5,332 nucleotides of DNA from Phycisphaeraceae bacterium (GTDB lineage Bacteria; Planctomycetota; Phycisphaerae; Phycisphaerales; Phycisphaeraceae): assembly GCA_016763955.1 (NCBI GenBank), contig JAESSU010000158.1:1-5332 (forward strand). The letters run 5' to 3'. A model generated the notes under the pieces. The model saw only the letters and a program-made list of their open reading frames with translations, was not told the DNA's origin and did no database searches. Positions 1 through 5,332 of this stretch are shown piece by piece. Position 1 is the first letter of the stretch; each line of letters starts with the position of its first letter. A program made the position numbers and the translations under genes.

Positions 1-1
1 G

Positions 2-514
2 CGCGGCTGGACAAAACAAATCCATTCGGCAGTGGCTGCCACCGCGAGTGGCGTAGACGCGACATGGCAACATATTGAATCTACGCTAAAGCCGTTGCCT
101 GATATCGACTCCATCTGGGTGCTCGGGCGTTTGGAATGTGGCAAGGAGCCTGTCACCGGTCGCCTTGAAATTCGGAACCTGCAATTACAGGTTGTTAGTA
201 GCGAAATTTTCCCTGCTTATGCAGCATTAACAGCCTCGGCGAGTCGCAGTGATGATGGCAAAACGGCCTACCTCATCGTGTTCAATAAGCATCCAGAGAA
301 TGATATTGAGGCGACGATTGATATTAAAGGCATGAAATATAAATCAGCCCGTTTTTGGCAGGTTAGCAATCCGCCGCTCAACGCGTTTAACACGCCTGAG
401 CAACAATTAGTCAAGCTGATTGTTGATGGAGAGGTGATGCCCATGACCAAGCACGAGCCGCTGACACATTTGTTTCCTACTCGCTCGATGACAGCGATTG
501 AACTTGTACGATAA
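2..514 (+). CDS. GH51-type alpha-L-arabinofuranosidase, C-terminal part (5' end outside window)
   Basis: This is a partial gene. The frame is open from base 2 to the TAA at 512-514, giving 170 residues. The in-frame GTG at 32 is very unlikely to be a true start, because coding sequence continues upstream of it and no ribosome binding site or signal peptide is present. Residues about 1-73 look like the second half of a CBM4/9-type jelly roll: a TWQHIES strand, then ..WVLGRLECG.., then a GRLEIRNLQL strand. Residues about 80-170 match the C-terminal beta-sandwich of GH51 arabinofuranosidases: LTASASRSDDGK, YLIVFNKHPENDIEATI, a LNAFNTPE segment, and a closing FPTRSMTAIEL strand where the family often has LPPHS. 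Family members remove terminal alpha-L-arabinofuranosyl units from arabinan, arabinoxylan or arabinogalactan. The catalytic barrel and any export signal lie outside the window, so activity cannot be confirmed here. The GH51 family call is fairly secure; the binding-module call is moderate. Confidence 0.78.
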   Translation, partial: RGWTKQIHSAVAATASGVDATWQHIESTLKPLPDIDSIWVLGRLECGKEPVTGRLEIRNLQLQVVSSEIFPAYAALTASASRSDDGKTAYLIVFNKHPENDIEATIDIKGMKYKSARFWQVSNPPLNAFNTPEQQLVKLIVDGEVMPMTKHEPLTHLFPTRSMTAIELVR

Positions 515-549
515 ATTAAAATGGTACTAAGACCGCTATATAGATAACG

Positions 550-578
550 GGTGGATTCAATATATGAATCAATACACC
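550..578 (+). other. Bulged inverted repeat (hairpin) in the intergenic gap
   Basis: GATTCA (554-559) pairs with TGAATC (565-570) around an ATATA loop. GGTG (550-553) can extend the stem with CACC (575-578) across a 4-base AATA bulge, giving ten base pairs in total. It lies 35 bases after the stop of the upstream arabinofuranosidase and about 140 bases before the next start. No T-run follows it, so it is not a classic intrinsic terminator. It could be an RNA 3'-end stabiliser, an operator half-site pair, or chance. Confidence 0.3.
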
Positions 579-702
579 GGGCTGATCTGACTCTCAGTCG
601 TTAAATGGAATAGTTATGTATTTTTTCTGGGTACGATTGAATGTCGTAACAATGAGATCACATTAGCTGGTTTGGATTTTTTAGATTAATAAAAGTTTTT
701 TT

Positions 703-708
703 AAAAGG
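703..708 (+). promoter_or_regulatory. Ribosome binding site of the CBM-GH51-like gene
   Basis: AAAAGG lies 9 bases upstream of the ATG at 718. It is a modest Shine-Dalgarno match at good spacing, and it supports that ATG as the start, in agreement with the signal peptide that follows directly. Confidence 0.5.
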
Positions 709-717
709 TTTATTTTA

Positions 718-3099
718 ATGTTGACTTTCAATTCGATTCGTAGCACTTTTGCCTGTGTGCTGATATTAATTGTGTGGAGCAGCTCTTTGTTTGGCGATGA
801 ACTGCTGAAAAATCAGGACTTCAAAAACGGCCTAGCAAACTGGACATTGCATATTCCCAAAAAGGATAAGCTCCATGCGACTGCCAAAGTAGAGGATGGC
901 GTTTTGGCCGTGCAGTTTGTTTCACCTGTTCTACCTAACAATGTTCAGTTAATTCAAAAGGTTGCAATAGAACAAGGGAAAAGTTACCAATTTGCATTTG
1001 ATGCTAAAAGTGGTGACGATTCTGTCTACATTGAGGTGGCTTGCAGTCAACAAAATAAACCGTGGGGGTCTTTGGGGTTAAGTACCAAGCGTCAGTTAAC
1101 GCCCACATGGACTCGGTATCAATGTCGTTTTATAGCTAGCAAAGTCGACCCGAAAAATCCACCCGTTATCAGGCTATTTCTGGGTAATCCTGCGGGGGAA
1201 ATTCAGTTGAGGCAACTTTCACTGACTGAATCATTGCCCCAGCAAAACGATCAGGCTACCGGGGAACTTCCTTCGGTCGATCTGAGAAACGGGCGATGGT
1301 CGTCAGATCGAGGTATTACCCTTGATGAACACGGGGTTTTGACTTTGGTCGGTAATCTGAAAGAGGATCGTAAAGCAAACTTAATTATTCCCACTGGTGC
1401 GTTCGCAGATCGAACGTTTTACTTACTGGCAGAAGTTCAAGGAACTGACTTGCGTTCAGGTGCCCAGTGGTGGCTCTCGCCTAAAATCGTCATTGCGCGT
1501 GTTGATAAACCGAGGGCTGCTCAGCGAAAAGAATTTTCCAAAGTTGAGTTTCCACACTGGACACCGATTGTACTGGCGTATAAACCGAGTTTAGGTTTAC
1601 CTGTCGCACAGCAATTGCTGATACAGCTTCGTATGGAGAGGTGTTATGGCATTATGAAAATCCGTAATGTCCGCCTGACATTCGACAAGCCTGGTGCACC
1701 TGCATTCCCGGGTATTGTTCCTGAGAAGCCGGTGTGTAACTTGGCAATAGATACAAGCCAGCGAAAAACGTTTAACAACTATCTTTTGGGGATGAATTCA
1801 AGTTTCAGGCCGTTCGGCAAATGGCTCCCGCCTCATACGTACAAAAGCCCGGAAATACGTAAGGTTCTTGATCGAATTCGCCCAGCCGTCCTTCGCTTTC
1901 CCGGGGGCACCATCGCCAATTGGTACAACTATGAAACAGATATGTACCAATTGCCAGTCACACCCGAAGGATGTCACTTATTTAGTGCGATTAAGTATCA
2001 CAACGAGGCTGGCCACAAGTTTGGTTTTGACGGCTTTGCCTCGATTTGTCGTGAATATGACATTGCCACATCGCTGGTTTTTAATATTCTTCAGGATTCA
2101 CCTGAAAAATGTGTCGCACGGCTAAAAGACCGCAAAGCCCGTGGCCTCAAGGTCAAGTGGATTGAGCTTGGGAATGAAAACGACACACCCACCCAACGTG
2201 GCCCACAGCTCAGATACGTCGAAGATTATATTCATCTAACGAAGCCAATTGTCAAAGCACTCAAAGCTGTTGACCCTGAGATTCTGTGTGCGATCAATAT
2301 TGCCAGCCCAAATTCGTTGGACTGGAGCTTACCACTATCGAAGGAAAATTATTACGACGCAGTGGCCATGCACACCTATGGTTCTTTCGGCTTTAAAAAT
2401 AGTTTTCTAGATAGTGCCACGGTTAAAATGGCGTTTAATAGTTACGGTAAAGTTCGCCAGGCACTTCAAAGTTATCGTCAAATTTTCAACAACCGACCCT
2501 TGGTATTAAGCGAGTGGGGACTCAACGGTAATCGTGATCTTTCGTTTAACCAAATGGCGACGCTGGGCACCTCTGATGTCTGGTTCGCGATTCTCGATGC
2601 GTTTGCGGAAGGCACGCAAATTCAGATGGCTACAGTGCATGTCTTCTATGGTGCACATATGGGGCTATATACTTGGAAGGGGTCTGAACGCAGCAATCCT
2701 GTTGAGGCCAAAGGAACAACGTTACGTAAGCATTCTGACGCGGTGTGGTTTGATATGGCCGCTGCGACATTTCGTGACGCCGAATTACTTCTCGCAAAAT
2801 CTGAAGGTCCGATGCTTGATGAAAAAAGCCCAGCTGTCATCGCTCGGGCGACTATTAATGCCAAAGGCGAGGTGCAAATCTTAGCTGTTAACAAATACCC
2901 CACGCCCTGTGAACTCAAAGTTACTATTGATGGTGCTGATCATACTGGCAAATGGATTCGGCACACATTGGCAACACCTGATCCGTTTACGCGAATTGCA
3001 TACCCAATTGATCAAGACCCTACAGTACAAAAGAACGGCACAGGTCATCTGGTTTTGCCTCCATACTCGGTGAACAGGATCGTTCTGACAACGAATTAA
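718..3099 (+). CDS. Exported multidomain GH51-like (clan GH-A) glycoside hydrolase with two N-terminal CBM-like domains
   Basis: This 793-residue protein is probably an exo-acting arabinofuranosidase or related glycosidase working outside the cytoplasm. Residues 1-26 form a signal peptide: basic start, hydrophobic core from about 10 to 19, probable cut after SSLFG. Residues about 27-170 look like a CBM4/9 jelly roll (opening LLKNQDFKNGLANW, closing IQLRQLSL). Residues about 188-321 look like a second, more diverged jelly roll ending GIMKIRNVRLTF. The catalytic barrel covers about 340-690. It has IRPAVLRFPGG (387-397), the acid/base motif WIELGNE with Glu487, MHTYG with His552, and the nucleophile motif LVLSEWG with Glu599. 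Residues about 690-793 form a beta-sandwich closing LPPYSVNRIVL, as in GH51. After RFPGG it has NWYNYETD instead of the usual GH51 DGIGPR..RP stretch, so it is a divergent member. GH39, GH79 or an unnamed GH-A family are alternatives. It lies 73 bases before the sulfatase gene on the same strand. The clan and catalytic residues are secure; the family and substrate are less so. Confidence 0.82.
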   Translation: MLTFNSIRSTFACVLILIVWSSSLFGDELLKNQDFKNGLANWTLHIPKKDKLHATAKVEDGVLAVQFVSPVLPNNVQLIQKVAIEQGKSYQFAFDAKSGDDSVYIEVACSQQNKPWGSLGLSTKRQLTPTWTRYQCRFIASKVDPKNPPVIRLFLGNPAGEIQLRQLSLTESLPQQNDQATGELPSVDLRNGRWSSDRGITLDEHGVLTLVGNLKEDRKANLIIPTGAFADRTFYLLAEVQGTDLRSGAQWWLSPKIVIARVDKPRAAQRKEFSKVEFPHWTPIVLAYKPSLGLPVAQQLLIQLRMERCYGIMKIRNVRLTFDKPGAPAFPGIVPEKPVCNLAIDTSQRKTFNNYLLGMNSSFRPFGKWLPPHTYKSPEIRKVLDRIRPAVLRFPGGTIANWYNYETDMYQLPVTPEGCHLFSAIKYHNEAGHKFGFDGFASICREYDIATSLVFNILQDSPEKCVARLKDRKARGLKVKWIELGNENDTPTQRGPQLRYVEDYIHLTKPIVKALKAVDPEILCAINIASPNSLDWSLPLSKENYYDAVAMHTYGSFGFKNSFLDSATVKMAFNSYGKVRQALQSYRQIFNNRPLVLSEWGLNGNRDLSFNQMATLGTSDVWFAILDAFAEGTQIQMATVHVFYGAHMGLYTWKGSERSNPVEAKGTTLRKHSDAVWFDMAAATFRDAELLLAKSEGPMLDEKSPAVIARATINAKGEVQILAVNKYPTPCELKVTIDGADHTGKWIRHTLATPDPFTRIAYPIDQDPTVQKNGTGHLVLPPYSVNRIVLTTN

Positions 3100-3172
3100 T
3101 AACATAAGGCTGGTTTTTTTAAATTAACAAGGTTGGGTTGAAATTTTTCTTTTTGACGGACGTTTAGTAATC
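3100..3172 (+). other. Short AT-rich spacer between the GH and sulfatase genes
   Basis: It contains a run of seven T at 3114-3120 and a T-rich stretch at 3144-3154. No GC-rich hairpin precedes either run, so no intrinsic terminator is supported. The spacing is compatible with both genes sitting on one transcript. Confidence 0.4.
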
Positions 3173-4702
3173 ATGCGAATCAATTCAAAAAACCTATCGT
3201 GGCTTAGTCGGATTCTAGCTGTGACGTTACTACTTTGTATTTGTAAAGTCGGACGGACAGAGGTTCATGCTGACAGTAGCAAACGCATGAATGTCCTGTT
3301 TATCGCAGTCGATGATCTGCGGCCTGAGTTAGGGTGTTATGGGCAGTCTCATATACAATCCCCCAACATCGATAAGCTTGCCTCGCAAGGCACGGTATTT
3401 AATCGTGCTTACTGTCAGCAGGCGGTGTGCGGGCCATCACGTGCGAGTTTACTTACGGGGGCTAGGCCAGACACGACGAAAGTTTATGATTTAAAGACGC
3501 ATTTTCGTAAGGCTATGCCTGATGTTGTGACCTTGCCGCAGTTGTTTAAAGAGAATGGTTACACGTCGATTGCATTGGGGAAAATTCAACATGGCCCCGA
3601 AGAGGATGACCCCTCGTGGTCCGAACCGATGTGGCATGGTAGGGGGCATTCGTCAGGCAAGTATGGCTACCTTCTGCCAGAGAATCAAAAAATCGTAGCG
3701 GATTTGATTAAGAAGCAAAGAAGTAAACAAAAAGGGAATAACAAAAAAGGCAAGAAGCGTCGCCCTTACGGCCCGCCGTATGAAAATGCAGATGTGCCTG
3801 ACAATCATTATGGTGATGGTGTCACGGCCGACAAAGCGATTGAATACCTTAATAAGCTGAAAAATAAACCTTTCTTTTTAGGTGTCGGATTTCGTAAGCC
3901 GCATTTAGCATTTTTAGCTCCCAAGAAGTATTACGACCTTTATGATGAGAAGGATATCAAGCTGCCGGATAATATGTACGCCCCCGAGGGTGTTCCGGAC
4001 ATTGCGATGACCAATTGGGGGGAACTGCGAACCTACTATGGGGTACCTAAAAAGGGGCCCCTTTCTGAGGAAATGGCTAGGAAATTGATTCATTGTTACT
4101 ACGCATCTGTTTCATATGTTGATGCACAGGTCGGGCGAGTGATCGCTGAATTAGAACGACTGGGGTTGCGTGAAAATACGATTATCGTTCTTTGGGGTGA
4201 TCACGGTTGGCAATTAGGCGAACATGGTCTGTGGGCCAAGCACACTAATTTTGAAGTGGCCGCACGGGCGCCGTTGATATTTAGTGTCCCCGGTCAAAAA
4301 TCTACCGGTATAGCAAGTAATGCACTCGTCGAGTTTGTGGATATTTATCCAACTATAGCAGTTGCAGCAGGGCTAAAATTGCCCACACATCTTGAAGGCG
4401 ACAACTTGCTTGCTTTGCTGGATGATCCGAAAGTCCCTTGGAAAAAGGCAGCTTTTTCACAGTATCCACGAGGGGGTGGGGTCATGGGGTATTCCATGCG
4501 GACAGATCGCTACCGCTATACCCGATGGGTTGTTAGTGGCAGTAACAAGGTAGAAGCTCGTGAACTATATGATCACAAAACCGACCCTGATGAAAATATC
4601 AACATCGCGGGTAAATCTGATAATGTAAAAATTGTTAAACAGCTTGATCAGCAAATGAATGCCAACTGGCAGGGGGCACGTCAGGCCTTACATCAAAAGT
4701 AG
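3173..4702 (+). CDS. Exported type I (formylglycine) sulfatase, iduronate-2-sulfatase-like
   Basis: This 509-residue protein hydrolyses sulfate esters, presumably on a polysaccharide or its oligosaccharides, in the periplasm or outside the cell. Residues 1-33 form a signal peptide (core ILAVTLLLCIC, probable cut after EVHA). The signature CGPSRASLLTG (86-96) supplies Cys86, which must be converted to formylglycine by a maturase encoded elsewhere. The other expected active-site residues, aligned from memory with human iduronate-2-sulfatase, are all present: Asp47 and Asp48 (VDDLRPELG), Lys137 and His140 (GKIQHG), His244 (RKPHLAF), Asp343 and His344 (DHGWQLGEHG) and Lys356 (WAKH). The C-terminal SQYPR (429-433) and MGYSMRTDRYRYT (438-450) blocks also match that group. 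A Lys/Arg-rich segment at about 180-197 is probably a surface loop. ATG 3173 is the only reasonable start, because an in-frame stop lies at 3125-3127; the ribosome site is weak (GACGGA, 12 bases upstream). The iduronate specificity should not be carried over; the neighbours point to a sulfated arabinose-containing glycan. Confidence 0.93.
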   Translation: MRINSKNLSWLSRILAVTLLLCICKVGRTEVHADSSKRMNVLFIAVDDLRPELGCYGQSHIQSPNIDKLASQGTVFNRAYCQQAVCGPSRASLLTGARPDTTKVYDLKTHFRKAMPDVVTLPQLFKENGYTSIALGKIQHGPEEDDPSWSEPMWHGRGHSSGKYGYLLPENQKIVADLIKKQRSKQKGNNKKGKKRRPYGPPYENADVPDNHYGDGVTADKAIEYLNKLKNKPFFLGVGFRKPHLAFLAPKKYYDLYDEKDIKLPDNMYAPEGVPDIAMTNWGELRTYYGVPKKGPLSEEMARKLIHCYYASVSYVDAQVGRVIAELERLGLRENTIIVLWGDHGWQLGEHGLWAKHTNFEVAARAPLIFSVPGQKSTGIASNALVEFVDIYPTIAVAAGLKLPTHLEGDNLLALLDDPKVPWKKAAFSQYPRGGGVMGYSMRTDRYRYTRWVVSGSNKVEARELYDHKTDPDENINIAGKSDNVKIVKQLDQQMNANWQGARQALHQK

Positions 4703-4736
4703 TCGTTGATCATAAAGAAGCTTGAAAACATACTTT

Positions 4737-4740
4737 GGAG
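4737..4740 (+). promoter_or_regulatory. Ribosome binding site that decides a GTG start
   Basis: GGAG (within TTGGAG, 4735-4740) lies 9 bases upstream of the GTG at 4750. No ATG occurs in this frame between the sulfatase stop and that GTG, and a signal peptide begins directly after it, so GTG 4750 is the best start. Confidence 0.6.
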
Positions 4741-4749
4741 TTAATAATT

Positions 4750-5332
4750 GTGAAGCATATTTTGTTGAAAACATTAGGTTTGCTAATGTGTGGCGTATTG
4801 TCTTGTACAAGCTCGCTTGAGGCCCAAGATGCGACCCTTGTGGTTGATGTTAATAACCAACTAGGCCCCGTCAATACGAAAGTCTTAGGACAGGTCGTTC
4901 GTGGTGCGGATAGAAAAGATGTGTTTGGCAGTAAACATGATGCCTTTATTTGCAATGGTGCTGAAGGTCTCTGGGATCCGACAACGCGTCAGCCTAAGCC
5001 TAATGCGCTAGCACTACTGAGGGGAATTCGCCCCGCAGTGTTGCGTTATCCCGGTGGCCTTATCACGCAAGGGCATGATTGGAAAAAAGCCATTGGCCCA
5101 GTGTCGACTCGCCCGAATTTTCAGTTTGGCCTAAATGAGTATATGACGATTTGTCAGGCAGTCGGGGCTGAGCCTCAGATTGTTTTATCAGAGTATCTTT
5201 CCTCACCACAAGATTGCGCGAACATGGTGGAATATTTGAATATGCCCGCAACGAAGCAGTATCCGTGGGCCATGAAGCGAAAGGCAGATGGTTACGAGGC
5301 TCCTTATGGCGTGAAAATTTTTGAACTAGGTA
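4750..5332 (+). CDS. Exported GH51 alpha-L-arabinofuranosidase, N-terminal part (3' end outside window)
   Basis: This is a partial gene. It starts at GTG 4750, 47 bases after the sulfatase stop, and stays open to the window edge (194 full codons). Residues 1-25 are an export signal: MKHILLKTLGLLMCGVLSC, then TSSLEA. The GVLSC at 15-19 resembles a lipobox with an atypical Leu at -2, so it could be a lipoprotein anchored at Cys19 or be cut after LEA (23-25). From residue 29 it matches GH51: a VDVNNQLGPVN strand, LGQVVRG, IRPAVLRYPGG (93-103), HDWKKAIGPVSTRP (109-122), FGLNEYMTICQAVGAEPQ (126-143), a VEYLN segment (160-164) and YGVKIFELG (186-194). The next residues should be the Asn and acid/base Glu of the GNE motif, but only the first base of the Asn codon is inside the window. 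It has no N-terminal binding module, unlike the GH gene upstream. Expected role: release of terminal L-arabinofuranose. The family call is strong; the substrate is inferred. Confidence 0.85.
   Translation, partial: MKHILLKTLGLLMCGVLSCTSSLEAQDATLVVDVNNQLGPVNTKVLGQVVRGADRKDVFGSKHDAFICNGAEGLWDPTTRQPKPNALALLRGIRPAVLRYPGGLITQGHDWKKAIGPVSTRPNFQFGLNEYMTICQAVGAEPQIVLSEYLSSPQDCANMVEYLNMPATKQYPWAMKRKADGYEAPYGVKIFELG

Larger units (their letters stand above)
515..717 (+). promoter_or_regulatory. AT-rich intergenic gap, likely control region for the downstream genes
   Basis: This is the longest non-coding stretch in the window and shows no plausible small gene. It contains the bulged hairpin at 550-578 and becomes strongly AT-rich from about 671, with T and A runs at 678-682 and 691-706. 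I could not find a sigma-70 pair with acceptable boxes and spacing; the best -35-like hexamer, TTGAAT at 637-642, has only a poor -10 partner (ACATTA). A promoter here is inferred from gap length and composition, not from a recognised motif. Confidence 0.3.

Noticed and set aside
32..514. GTG at 32 as the start of a separate small gene
   Set aside because: The frame stays open to the window edge with coherent domain sequence upstream of 32, and there is no ribosome binding site or signal peptide, so this is the 3' end of a longer gene.
637..665. Sigma-70 promoter TTGAAT with ACATTA
   Set aside because: The -10 box is a poor match; there is not enough support to annotate a promoter position.
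695..705. Shared GTTTTTTTAAA upstream of both complete genes (695-705 and 3113-3123)
   Set aside because: It is a low-complexity match in AT-rich spacers, at different distances from the starts (12 and 49 bases), so chance is the simpler explanation.
2646..3105. Minus-strand open frames opposite the 3' end of the GH gene
   Set aside because: They lie opposite strongly conserved GH catalytic and C-terminal sequence, match no recognised family and have no start signals. They are antisense shadows.
3114..3120. Run of seven T after the GH gene as an intrinsic terminator
   Set aside because: No GC-rich inverted repeat precedes it.
3173..4702. Naming the sulfatase as iduronate-2-sulfatase (ids)
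   Set aside because: Many bacterial sulfatases share this fold and these motifs with other substrates, and nothing in the neighbourhood indicates glycosaminoglycan breakdown.
4710..5251. Minus-strand open frames opposite the last arabinofuranosidase
   Set aside because: The + strand there carries clear GH51 motifs from residue 29 onward; the antisense frames are short and unrecognisable.

Overview
The window reads as a bacterial catabolic locus for a complex, probably sulfated, arabinose-containing polysaccharide. All four genes lie on the + strand: the 3' end of a GH51-type alpha-L-arabinofuranosidase (to 514), a complete exported multidomain glycoside hydrolase of clan GH-A resembling GH51 (718-3099), a complete exported type I (formylglycine) sulfatase of the iduronate-2-sulfatase-like group (3173-4702), and the 5' end of another exported GH51 arabinofuranosidase (from 4750, cut by the window edge inside its catalytic Gly-Asn-Glu motif). 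No RNA genes, mobile elements, CRISPR arrays or phage genes are visible.

Organism: an export signal on every gene whose start is visible, an S1 sulfatase with a Lys/Arg-rich segment leading into a GPPYE-like stretch, and sulfatases interleaved with GH genes are typical of the PVC group (Planctomycetota, Lentisphaerota, Verrucomicrobiota/Kiritimatiellota), especially marine members. This is an inference from style. Base composition looks moderate to slightly AT-rich, and there is no rRNA or housekeeping marker to fix the taxon.

Layout: genes 2, 3 and 4 are closely spaced (73 and 47 bases) with no convincing terminator between them, so they may be co-transcribed. A longer 203-base AT-rich gap containing a bulged hairpin separates gene 1 from gene 2 and is the most likely place for a promoter or other control element, although no clear promoter can be picked out.

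How the genes may work together: the sulfatase would remove sulfate esters that block exo-acting enzymes. The GH51-type enzymes would then release terminal L-arabinofuranose, with the carbohydrate-binding-like domains in genes 1 and 2 holding the enzymes on the polymer. Candidate substrates are sulfated arabinans or arabinogalactans of green algae or seagrasses. The substrate is inferred from gene content only.
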